A DNA stretch of 5,268 nucleotides from an uncultured Oscillibacter sp. (GTDB taxonomy: Bacteria; Bacillota_A; Clostridia; Oscillospirales; Oscillospiraceae). Shown here one piece after another: positions 1 through 5,268 of this stretch. A model generated the notes under the pieces. The model did no database searches, was not told where the DNA came from, and saw nothing but the letters and a program-made list of their open reading frames with translations. Both the position numbers and the translations under genes were made by a program. Position 1 is the first letter of the stretch. The number at the start of each line of letters is the position of its first letter. Where the stretch lies: NCBI GenBank assembly GCA_902462475.1, contig CABQCB010000143.1, positions 1-5,268 on the forward strand, given 5' to 3'.

Positions 1-71
1 CTCGCCGATGGGCTTCATGGCGGGATGGAGAGAGCAAAATTTTATTCCCCACCATGAAGCCCATCGGCGAG
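1..71. repeat. Perfect 20-bp inverted repeat at the left edge
   Basis: Bases 1-20 are the exact reverse complement of bases 52-71, separated by a 31-base loop (21-51). The match stops at the inner side (C21 does not pair with A51). On the outer side it runs to the window edge, so the true arm may be longer. The right arm lies in the metG reading frame and encodes MKPIGE. The left arm read in the same frame gives a Trp/Arg-rich peptide unlike MetG. A copy of coding sequence inverted beside itself at the very end of a window is typical of a fold-back chimera or an assembly end artefact. A genuine hairpin within metG is possible but less likely. Confidence 0.85.
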
Positions 72-503
72 GGCAAGAAGGCGGAAAAGACCGCCCCTGC
101 CGCGGCAGCGGCCCCTGTGGAGAAGATCGACTTTTCCAAGGTGGAGATCGAGCCGCTGTTCCAGGAGTTCGTGGACTTTGAGACCTTTGCCAAGTCCGAT
201 TTCCGGGCGGTGAAGGTGAAAGCCTGCGAGGCCGTGAAGAAGAGCAAGAAGCTCTTGAAGTTCGTTCTGGACGACGGCAGCGGCACCGACCGTGTGATCC
301 TCAGCGGCATCCATGATACCTACGAGCCGGAGGAGCTGGTGGGCAAGACCCTCATCGCCATCACCAACCTGCCTCCCCGGAAGATGATGGGTATCGACTC
401 CTGCGGTATGATCATCTCCGCCATCCATCACGAAGAGGGCGTGGAGAAGCTCCACTGCCTGATGGTGGACGACCATATCCCCGCCGGCGCCAAGCTCTAT
501 TGA
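3..503 (+). CDS. metG: Methionyl-tRNA synthetase, C-terminal tRNA-binding domain (5'-partial)
   Basis: This is the C-terminal end of methionine--tRNA ligase, the cytoplasmic enzyme that charges tRNA-Met. The frame is open to the left edge. Reading from about base 24 it gives DGESKILFPTMKPIGEG; the LFP matches the conserved LFPR-type segment that ends the MetG anticodon-binding region. A Lys/Ala/Pro-rich linker follows (about residues 5-25 counted from ATG 54), then an EMAP/Arc1p-type tRNA-binding OB fold (about residues 42-149). The fold shows DFETFAKSDFRAVKV, ILSGI, NLPPRKMMGI and the ending PAGAKLY. ATG 54 is in frame but has no ribosome binding site at normal distance, so I treat it as an internal Met of a gene cut by the window edge. 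The first six or so codons fall in the inverted-repeat arm and probably are not native. A stand-alone MetG beta-type protein starting at 54 is the less likely alternative. The catalytic domain is not in view. Confidence 0.85.
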   Translation, partial: RRWASWRDGESKILFPTMKPIGEGKKAEKTAPAAAAAPVEKIDFSKVEIEPLFQEFVDFETFAKSDFRAVKVKACEAVKKSKKLLKFVLDDGSGTDRVILSGIHDTYEPEELVGKTLIAITNLPPRKMMGIDSCGMIISAIHHEEGVEKLHCLMVDDHIPAGAKLY

Positions 504-535
504 GCGAAGGACGCCATTGTACGGAACGTAAATAG

Positions 536-570
536 AAAAATCCCCTGTGCTTGGGCACGGGGGATTTTTT
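536..570 (+). terminator. Intrinsic terminator after metG
   Basis: The stem pairs 536-550 with 555-569: AAAAATCCCC then TGTGC against GCACG then GGGATTTTT. It has one G-U pair (T546-G559), a 4-base TTGG loop, and a run of six T (565-570). It begins 32 bases after the metG stop. The A-run on the 5' side means it could also stop transcription coming from the right, but no convergent gene is seen here. Confidence 0.93.
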
Positions 571-572
571 CG

Positions 573-601
573 TTGTCAGCGCCGAGGGAATCAGGTATAC
601 T
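573..601 (+). promoter_or_regulatory. Sigma70-type promoter for the oxidoreductase-mobB unit
   Basis: The -35 box is TTGTCA (573-578) and the -10 box is TATACT (596-601), with an exact 17-bp spacer. Each box has one mismatch to consensus. Transcription would begin near 607-609, giving a leader of about 60 nt. The promoter starts only three bases after the metG terminator, so the unit appears to be transcribed independently of metG. GAATCA occurs as a direct repeat on either side of the -10 box (588-593 and 602-607), which could be an operator. That part is only suggestive. Confidence 0.75.
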
Positions 602-612
602 GAATCAAACCG

Positions 613-642
613 GCACAAGCCGCCGATTCCGGCGGCTGGTGC
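613..642 (+). promoter_or_regulatory. Leader hairpin in the 5'UTR of the oxidoreductase gene
   Basis: GCAC (613-616) and AGCCGCC (618-624) pair with GGCGGCT (631-637) and GTGC (639-642). This makes an 11-bp GC-rich stem with a single A-G mismatch and the loop GATTCC. It lies within a few bases of the predicted transcript start and 16 bases before the Shine-Dalgarno. There is no following T-run, so it is not a terminator. It could stabilise the 5' end of the mRNA, or as DNA form a palindromic protein site. Its function is unknown. Confidence 0.6.
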
Positions 643-658
643 AATCGAGACCACAGGC

Positions 659-664
659 AGGTGA
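659..664 (+). promoter_or_regulatory. Shine-Dalgarno that fixes the oxidoreductase start
   Basis: AGGTGA is fully complementary to the 16S rRNA 3' end (UCACCU) and lies 5 nt before ATG 670. It overlaps the in-frame GTG at 661, so using GTG 661 would destroy this site as a ribosome binding site. ATG 670 is therefore the preferred start. Confidence 0.8.
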
Positions 665-669
665 ACCGT

Positions 670-2913
670 ATGGACCAGCAGAACGAAACCAAGATCATCC
701 ACACCACGGGCCGCAACAACTGCGGCGGCCGGTGCATTATCCATGCCCATGTCAAAAACGGGCAGATCGAAAAACTCACCACGGACACGCCCCAGGCGGC
801 GGGGGACGACGTGCCCCTTTGCGCCTGCGTCCGGGGCTTGAACTACCACAAGACCTTTCTGGGCCCCGACCGGCTCCGCTACCCCATGAAGCGGGTGGGC
901 CAGCGGGGCGAGGGGAAATTCCAGCGCATCAGCTGGGAGGAGGCCACGGACCTGATCGCCCGGGAGTGGGTGCGCATTCGGGACACCTACGGCCCCGGCT
1001 CCCGCTATGTCAACTACGCCACCGGCATCAGCGCCGCCATCAGCGGCAGCAGCCTGGCCAAGCGCCTTTTGAAGCTGGACGGCGGGTACCTGGGCTATTA
1101 CAACAGCTATTCCACCGCCTGCATCCGCAAGGCAACGGACCTGATGTACGGCACCTGCGAGACGGGCAACAGCCTCAGCGACTGGCTGAACAGCAACCTC
1201 ATCATCCTCTGGGGCCACAATCCGGCGGAGACGAAGTTCGACAGCGAGACCATGTACTACCTGCGACGGGCCAGGAAGAAGGGCATCCCCATCATCGTGG
1301 TGGACCCCCGCCGCAACGATACGGCGGAGCAGCTGGGCGCCGAGTGGATCCCCCTGCGGCCCGCCACGGACGCGGCGCTGCAGGACGCCATGGCCTATGT
1401 GATCGTGGAGGAGAGATTGCAGGACCAGGATTTCCTGGACCGCTGCTGCCTGGGCTTTGACAAGGCCCACATGCCTGAGGGGGTGGACCCGTCGGAGTGT
1501 GTGCTGTCTTACCTCACCGGTGAGACGGACGGCGTGGCCAAAACGCCGGAATGGGCGGAAGCCATCACCGGCGTCCCGGCCCAGACCATCCGCTCCCTGG
1601 CCATCCGCTATGCTACCGCCCGGCCTGCGGCACTGGTGCAGGGCTTCGGCGCCCAGCGCCATGCCTACGGGGAGCAGGGGGCCCGGGGCGGTATATTGCT
1701 TGCCTGCATAACCGGCAATGTGGGCGTCTCCGGCGGCTGGGCCAGCGGCAGCGGCCTTTGCACCCAGCACCCTTGGGTGGACATGCCGGACGTGCCCAAT
1801 CCCTATCCTATGGAGATCCCCTCGTACCTCTGGACGGAGGCAGTGGTGCGGGGCCACGAGCTGACGGACCTGGACGGCGTCACCGGCGGCGAACAGCTGC
1901 AAAGCGACATCAAGATGATCTTGAACCTTGCTGGCAACTGCCTCATCAACCAGCACGGGGACATCAACCGCACGGCGGAAATCCTGCGGGACACCTCCAA
2001 GTGCGAGTTCATCGTGTGCAGCGACCTCTTCATGACCGCCAGCGCCAAGTTTGCGGACGTACTGCTGCCGGGCGTTTCCATGTTCGAGGGGGAAAATATC
2101 ACCCAGCCCTGGCAGTACGGGGACTTCGTGGGCTTCAACAACCAGGTCATCGAGCCGCTGTACGAGGGGCGGTTTGAATACGACTGGCTGGGCGAGGTGG
2201 CGGAGAAGATCGGCCTGGGGCCCCAGTTCACCGAAGGCCGCACACTGGGCCAGTGGCTGGAGTGGTGCTATGAGGACCTGAGGCGCAAGGAGCCGGAGCT
2301 GCCGGACTACGAGACGTTCAAAAAGGCGGGCATCTACCGCTATCAGAATACGCCGGTGCGCATCGCCTTTGCCGACCAGCGCCGGGACATCGACCATCAC
2401 CCGTTCCCCACCCCCAGCGGCAAGGTGGAGCTGTTTTCCCCCAAGATCTACCATACCCAGTTCCGGGACTTCATGCCTGCCATCCCCCGGTACGTGGACC
2501 CGCCGGAGGGACCGAACGACCCTTTGCGGAAACAGTATCCCCTCCAGCTCATCGGCTGGCACACCAAGCGCCGCTGTCACTCCATCCATGACAACAACCA
2601 GGCGATGCACGCCATCGATCCCCAGGCACTGTGGATGCATCCCAAGGACGCCCAGGCCCGGGGCATCACCGAGGGACAGCAGGTGCTCATCTGGAACGAC
2701 CGGGGCCGGGTGCAGATCGGCGCCCACCTGACGGAGAGGATCATGCCTGGCGTGGTGGCCCTCTCCCAGGGAGCCTGGTACAACCCCGATGAGAATGGCA
2801 CGGACCGCGGCGGCTGCATCAACGTGCTCACCTCCCTGCGGCCAACGCCCTACGCCCGGGGCAACGGCCAGCACACCAATCTGGTGGAAGTGCGCCTGGC
2901 CGGGGAGCTGTGA
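670..2913 (+). CDS. Molybdopterin-dependent oxidoreductase, DMSO reductase family (DmsA-like), apparently cytoplasmic
   Basis: This is a 747-residue catalytic subunit of the DMSO reductase superfamily, expected to carry a bis-MGD molybdenum cofactor. The N-terminal Fe-S module (about 8-60) has TTGRNNCGGRC (C18, C22) and LCACVRG (C51, C53). It is followed by PDRLRYPMKRVG-type sequence (written DRLRYPMKRVGQRGEGKF), closely like DmsA. The molybdopterin domain follows, with S148 in YNSYSTACI at the position of the DmsA serine Mo ligand. WGHNPAE and VVDPRRNDTA fit cofactor binding. The dinucleotide-binding domain (about 622-740) has LIGWHTKRRCHS, NDRGRVQI and GGCINVLTSLRP. DmsA normally has a first cluster Cys four residues before C18; here it is Gly14. 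There is no Tat twin-arginine leader: the sequence enters the Fe-S module at once, and the frame upstream to the TGA at 601 encodes none. No DmsB or DmsC gene lies nearby; mobB follows. The family assignment is firm. The substrate (S-oxide, N-oxide or other) cannot be told. Confidence 0.93.
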   Translation: MDQQNETKIIHTTGRNNCGGRCIIHAHVKNGQIEKLTTDTPQAAGDDVPLCACVRGLNYHKTFLGPDRLRYPMKRVGQRGEGKFQRISWEEATDLIAREWVRIRDTYGPGSRYVNYATGISAAISGSSLAKRLLKLDGGYLGYYNSYSTACIRKATDLMYGTCETGNSLSDWLNSNLIILWGHNPAETKFDSETMYYLRRARKKGIPIIVVDPRRNDTAEQLGAEWIPLRPATDAALQDAMAYVIVEERLQDQDFLDRCCLGFDKAHMPEGVDPSECVLSYLTGETDGVAKTPEWAEAITGVPAQTIRSLAIRYATARPAALVQGFGAQRHAYGEQGARGGILLACITGNVGVSGGWASGSGLCTQHPWVDMPDVPNPYPMEIPSYLWTEAVVRGHELTDLDGVTGGEQLQSDIKMILNLAGNCLINQHGDINRTAEILRDTSKCEFIVCSDLFMTASAKFADVLLPGVSMFEGENITQPWQYGDFVGFNNQVIEPLYEGRFEYDWLGEVAEKIGLGPQFTEGRTLGQWLEWCYEDLRRKEPELPDYETFKKAGIYRYQNTPVRIAFADQRRDIDHHPFPTPSGKVELFSPKIYHTQFRDFMPAIPRYVDPPEGPNDPLRKQYPLQLIGWHTKRRCHSIHDNNQAMHAIDPQALWMHPKDAQARGITEGQQVLIWNDRGRVQIGAHLTERIMPGVVALSQGAWYNPDENGTDRGGCINVLTSLRPTPYARGNGQHTNLVEVRLAGEL

Positions 2914-2916
2914 GGT
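2912..2916 (+). promoter_or_regulatory. Shine-Dalgarno that fixes the mobB start
   Basis: GAGGT overlaps the TGA stop of the oxidoreductase gene and lies 8 nt before ATG 2925. The in-frame GTG at 2910 has only GGGGAG two bases away, which is too close, so ATG 2925 is preferred. The site suggests translational coupling to the upstream gene. Confidence 0.65.
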
Positions 2917-2924
2917 CAGACGCC

Positions 2925-3386
2925 ATGGCGGAGGTCTATGTGTTTGCCGCCTGGTCCGGCACGGGCAAGACGGCGTATCTGGAGCGGCTCGTTCCCTGCT
3001 TGGACCAATTGGGCCTGACGGCGGCGGTGGTGAAGCACGATGTCCACGGCCTTGCCCTGGACCGTCCCGGCAAGGACTCCCACCGGCTGTTTCGTGCCGG
3101 AGCGGAGGCCACGGCGGTGGTATGCGGCGGGGCCGAGCCTACATTGGAGGAGGTGCTGGCCCTGCTGCCGCCCACGGATCTGGTGCTGGTGGAGGGATTC
3201 AAGGCGTCCTCCTATCCGAAAATCGCCATTTACCGCGCCGGGGCGGAAAAGCCCTTGGCGGCGGAGCCGGGGGAGTGCCTGGCAGTGGTGACGGACACAG
3301 CGCTGGACGTGCCCTGCCCTCAGTTTCCGCTGGACGAGCCGTCGGCCCTGGCGGCGTTTCTCGCGGCCCGGCAAAGCGGCGGATGA
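2925..3386 (+). CDS. mobB: Molybdopterin-guanine dinucleotide biosynthesis protein MobB
   Basis: This is a 153-residue P-loop GTP-binding protein that assists MobA in attaching GMP to molybdopterin to form the MGD cofactor in the cytoplasm. The P-loop is AWSGTGKT (residues 9-16), followed by KHDVHGLALDRPGKDSHR and RAGAEAT, then DLVLVEGFKASSYPKIAIYR. The KH, DxPGKDSxR and VEGFK..PKI blocks are the family signature. Family members usually start the P-loop with Gly (GYSGSGKT); here that residue is Ala9. The length is near the lower end for MobB. The gene starts 11 nt after the oxidoreductase stop and is probably cotranscribed and translationally coupled with it, consistent with cofactor supply to that enzyme. 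MobA, the transferase, is not in this window. The less likely start at GTG 2910 would add five residues. Confidence 0.92.
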   Translation: MAEVYVFAAWSGTGKTAYLERLVPCLDQLGLTAAVVKHDVHGLALDRPGKDSHRLFRAGAEATAVVCGGAEPTLEEVLALLPPTDLVLVEGFKASSYPKIAIYRAGAEKPLAAEPGECLAVVTDTALDVPCPQFPLDEPSALAAFLAARQSGG

Positions 3387-3410
3387 GCACCGAATAATAC
3401 AAAATATGGA

Positions 3411-3447
3411 AAAAAGAAAATACCCCAGCGGGGTATTTTCTTTTTTT
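3411..3447 (+). terminator. Bidirectional intrinsic terminator after mobB
   Basis: A perfect 16-bp stem (3411-3426 with 3430-3445) has the 3-base loop AGC. It begins with an A-rich arm, has a TACCCC/GGGGTA core and ends in a T-rich tract (3436-3447). It lies 24 bases past the mobB stop and separates the molybdenum unit from the copper unit. Because both flanks are A/T runs, it could work in both directions. Its core palindrome, ATACCC-N5-GGGTAT, matches the CsoR operator downstream. Confidence 0.93.
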
Positions 3448-3459
3448 GCTCCCGGAGCC

Positions 3460-3488
3460 TTGACATATACCCTTGGGGGGTATATAAT
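3460..3488 (+). promoter_or_regulatory. Consensus sigma70 promoter of csoR-copA
   Basis: The -35 box TTGACA (3460-3465) and the -10 box TATAAT (3483-3488) are both perfect, with the optimal 17-bp spacer. The transcript should start near 3494-3496, leaving a leader of about 20 nt before csoR. Such a strong promoter fits a gene pair held off by a repressor and released on demand; the spacer is almost entirely the CsoR-type palindrome. Confidence 0.93.
3465..3485. promoter_or_regulatory. CsoR operator
   Basis: ATATACCC (3465-3472) and GGGTATAT (3478-3485) form a perfect 8-bp inverted repeat around TTGGG. A/T-flanked TACCC...GGGTA with a G/C core is the known CsoR operator style. The site spans the promoter spacer and touches both boxes, so a bound repressor would block RNA polymerase. 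Its position directly before csoR supports copper-dependent autoregulation. Confidence 0.88.
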
Positions 3489-3514
3489 GCGGCACAGAAA
3501 GCGAGGGATCAGCC

Positions 3515-3811
3515 ATGGAGACTTGCGGCTGTCACAGAACGAAAGAGCGGTCGGAGGAGGAGTACAAGCGGCTCATCCACCGGCTCAACCGGATCGAAGG
3601 CCAGATCCGGGGCATTCGGGGCATGGTGGAAAAAAGCGCCTACTGCCCGGACATCCTGGCCCAGGTGGCCGCAGCCAACGCGGCCCTCAACGCCTTCAGC
3701 AAGGAGCTGCTGGCAAACCATATCAAAACCTGCGTGGCCCAGGATATCCGCGCGGGGAAGGACGAGACCATTGACGAGCTGCTGGTGACGCTGCGCAAGC
3801 TGATGAAGTGA
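3515..3811 (+). CDS. csoR: Copper-sensing transcriptional repressor CsoR
   Basis: This is a 98-residue all-helical repressor of the CsoR/RcnR (DUF156) family. Apo-CsoR binds the operator and Cu(I) binding releases it. The Cu(I) ligand set C-H-C is intact: C44 in AYCPDIL, and H69 and C73 in NHIKTC. The 25-residue gap from C44 to H69 and the HxxxC spacing match M. tuberculosis CsoR (C36, H61, C65). This favours copper over the nickel, formaldehyde or persulfide relatives. [17 protein letters not shown] is the family DNA-binding helix. The N-terminus carries an additional CGCH (C4, C6, H7) that could bind metal. The start ATG 3515 has GAGG (3503-3506) 8 nt upstream. The gene is first in the unit, 25 nt before copA, and is expected to regulate itself. 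Confidence 0.95.
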   Translation: METCGCHRTKERSEEEYKRLIHRLNRIEGQIRGIRGMVEKSAYCPDILAQVAAANAALNAFSKELLANHIKTCVAQDIRAGKDETIDELLVTLRKLMK

Positions 3812-3836
3812 GCGGCGCACCGCACAGGAGGAAGCT

Positions 3837-5268
3837 ATGGAACAATATCAGGTCACGGGCATGAGCTGCGCCGCATGCAGCGCCCGTGTGGAAAAAGCGG
3901 TATCGAAGGTGCCGGGGGTCACGGGGTGCTCTGTGAGCCTTCTGACCAACTCCATGGGCGTGGAGGGCAGCGCCGATCCGGCGGCGGTCATTGCCGCCGT
4001 GGAGCAGGCGGGCTACGGTGCCGCGGTCAAGGGCGCGGCAGAAGCAGCGCCGACCCCTGCGGCCCAGGAGGAGGCCCTGGCGGATCACGAGACGCCCCGA
4101 TTGAAGCGGCGGCTTCTGGCGTCCCTCGGATTTTTGCTGGTGCTCATGTACCTTTCCATGGGGCACACCATGTGGGGCTGGCCCCTGCCGTCCTTTCTGG
4201 CGGGCAACCCGGCGGCCCTGGGCCTTGCCCAGCTGCTGCTGACGGCGGCGGTCATGGTCATCAACCAGCGGTTTTTCATCAGCGGCTTCCGGGGCCTTTT
4301 GCACCGCTCGCCCAATATGGACACGCTGGTGGCGCTGGGGTCCGGGGCGTCCTTTGTGTACAGCGTGTACGCCCTGTTCGCCCTGACTGCGGCGCAGGCC
4401 CGGGGAGACAGCGCTGCCGCCATGGGATATGTCCACGAGTTCTACTTTGAGTCGGCGGCCATGATCCTCACCCTCATCACCGTGGGCAAGATGCTGGAGG
4501 CCCGGTCCAAGGGCAAGACCACCGACGCCCTCAAAGGGCTCATGCGCCTGACGCCCAAGACTGCCTGCGTGGTGCGCGACGGCGCGGAGCAGACCATCCC
4601 GGTTGCCCAGGTGCGCCGGGGCGACGTATTTTTGGTCCGGCCCGGGGAGAGCATCCCCGTGGACGGCGTGGTGCTGGAGGGCGAGAGCGCCGTGGATGAG
4701 TCCGCCCTCACCGGCGAGAGCATCCCTGTGGACAAGACCGCCGGGGACGGCGTGTCCGCCGCCACGGTGAACCGCTCCGGGTTCCTCCGGTGCGAGGCCA
4801 CCCGGGTGGGGGAGGACACCACCCTGGCCCAGATCATCCGCATGGTCAGCGACGCAGCAGCCACCAAGGCCCCCATCGCCAAGGTGGCGGACCGGGTGTC
4901 CGGCGTGTTCGTGCCGGTGGTCATGGCCATTGCCGCCGTCACCACGGTGGTGTGGCTGCTGACCGGCGAGAGCGTGGGCTTTGCCCTGGCACGGGGCATC
5001 TCCGTGCTGGTGATCTCCTGCCCCTGTGCCCTGGGGCTTGCCACGCCGGTGGCCATCATGGTGGGCAGCGGCATGGGTGCCAAAAACGGTATCCTCTTCA
5101 AAACAGCCGTCTCCCTGGAGGAGATGGGCAAGGTGAACATCGTGGCCCTGGACAAAACCGGCACCATCACCAGCGGCCAGCCTGCCGTGACCGACGTGCT
5201 GGCGGCGGAGGGGGTCACGGAGGAGGCGCTGCTGGGCGCGGCCTACGCGCTGGAGGCGTGCAGCGAGC
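3837..5268 (+). CDS. copA: Copper-exporting P1B-type ATPase CopA (3'-partial)
   Basis: This heavy-metal P-type ATPase exports Cu(I) across the cell membrane using ATP. The first 477 codons are present and the frame runs off the right edge. AGGAGG (3826-3831) lies 5 nt before ATG 3837. In order, it has one N-terminal metal-binding (HMA) domain with GMSCAAC (C11, C14) and an Ala/Pro/Glu linker (about 70-90). Membrane helices follow near 93-110, 128-147, 161-183 and 205-220. The actuator loop carries SALTGES (T292-E294), and two more helices lie near 354-376 and 383-411. The second of these has the transmembrane metal site CPC (C395-P396-C397) in [12 protein letters not shown]. The phosphorylated aspartate is D439 in DKTGTIT. 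CPC plus the csoR neighbour and operator point to Cu(I), with Ag(I) likely also handled. The rest of the P domain, the ATP-binding N domain and the last two helices lie beyond the window. No frameshift is seen. Confidence 0.95.
   Translation, partial: MEQYQVTGMSCAACSARVEKAVSKVPGVTGCSVSLLTNSMGVEGSADPAAVIAAVEQAGYGAAVKGAAEAAPTPAAQEEALADHETPRLKRRLLASLGFLLVLMYLSMGHTMWGWPLPSFLAGNPAALGLAQLLLTAAVMVINQRFFISGFRGLLHRSPNMDTLVALGSGASFVYSVYALFALTAAQARGDSAAAMGYVHEFYFESAAMILTLITVGKMLEARSKGKTTDALKGLMRLTPKTACVVRDGAEQTIPVAQVRRGDVFLVRPGESIPVDGVVLEGESAVDESALTGESIPVDKTAGDGVSAATVNRSGFLRCEATRVGEDTTLAQIIRMVSDAAATKAPIAKVADRVSGVFVPVVMAIAAVTTVVWLLTGESVGFALARGISVLVISCPCALGLATPVAIMVGSGMGAKNGILFKTAVSLEEMGKVNIVALDKTGTITSGQPAVTDVLAAEGVTEEALLGAAYALEACSE

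Noticed and set aside
571..669. A molybdenum-cofactor riboswitch in the leader
   Set aside because: Only about 60 nt of leader follow the predicted start and only one simple hairpin is visible; known Moco RNAs are longer and more complex.
661..672. GTG 661 as the oxidoreductase start
   Set aside because: It overlaps the best Shine-Dalgarno (659-664), which sits at proper distance from ATG 670.
573..1460. Open frame of 295 codons on the + strand overlapping the oxidoreductase start
   Set aside because: It begins within the -35 region of the promoter, its peptide is Pro/Arg/Gly-rich without domain signature, and the overlapping frame encodes a clear DMSO reductase family protein.
412..2874. 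Very long (820-codon) open frame on the - strand opposite the oxidoreductase gene
   Set aside because: Its peptide is low-complexity, rich in His, Val, Gly, Ala and Arg, with no recognisable domain. It lacks a convincing ribosome binding site and crosses a terminator and promoter. It is the expected antisense shadow of a GC-rich gene.
3875..4450. 191-codon + strand frame inside copA
   Set aside because: A Gly/Arg-rich shifted frame with no domain; the true frame from ATG 3837 has GMSCAAC and membrane helices over the same span.
4442..5218. 258-codon - strand frame opposite copA
   Set aside because: Ser/Thr/Met-rich shadow peptide with no domain. The + strand frame carries every CopA motif uninterrupted across the same bases.
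2925..5268. A combined molybdenum-copper system, given the adjacent units
   Set aside because: A strong terminator and a separate copper-type promoter divide the units, and no shared gene links them; adjacency alone is not evidence.
1..5268. CRISPR arrays, insertion sequences, tRNA or rRNA genes
   Set aside because: No spaced direct repeats, transposase-like frames, terminal repeats with target duplications or RNA gene signatures were seen on either strand.

Overview
The window reads as chromosomal DNA from a GC-rich, low-oxygen Firmicute. A gut-type Clostridium relative of the Oscillospiraceae kind (Flavonifractor, Oscillibacter and similar) is my best guess. This rests on the high GC of the coding sequence, strong AGGAGG-type ribosome binding sites, the style of the MetG C-terminus and CsoR, and an anaerobic-type molybdenum enzyme. 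It is inference from sequence style, not a search result.

All recognisable genes lie on the + strand, in three transcription units. (1) About 3-503 is the C-terminal end of methionyl-tRNA synthetase (metG), cut at the left edge and closed by a strong intrinsic terminator (536-570). The first 71 bases contain a perfect 20-bp inverted repeat (1-20 / 52-71) that looks more like a fold-back or assembly artefact than biology. (2) A near-consensus sigma70 promoter (573-601) sits immediately after that terminator. It drives a leader hairpin (613-642), a 747-residue DMSO-reductase-family molybdopterin oxidoreductase (670-2913) and, 11 nt later, mobB (2925-3386), a GTP-binding protein that helps make the guanine-dinucleotide form of the molybdenum cofactor. 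A 16-bp-stem terminator ends this unit (3411-3447). (3) A perfect-consensus promoter (3460-3488), with a CsoR-type palindrome filling its spacer, drives csoR (3515-3811) and copA (3837 to the right edge, truncated). This is a copper-responsive repressor and Cu(I)-export P-type ATPase.

Units 2 and 3 each make functional sense. In unit 2 the oxidoreductase needs bis-MGD cofactor and MobB takes part in the GTP-dependent MGD step. In unit 3 CsoR senses Cu(I) and releases the promoter so that CopA can export copper. Nothing shows that the two units cooperate.

The most interesting points are these. The oxidoreductase is an orphan: it has no Tat leader, no DmsB/DmsC partners in view, and Gly in place of the first Fe-S cysteine. 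The terminator upstream of csoR carries in its stem the same ATACCC-N5-GGGTAT palindrome as the CsoR operator 47 bp downstream. I see no mobile element, CRISPR array, tRNA or rRNA, and nothing that clearly amounts to a previously undescribed system.
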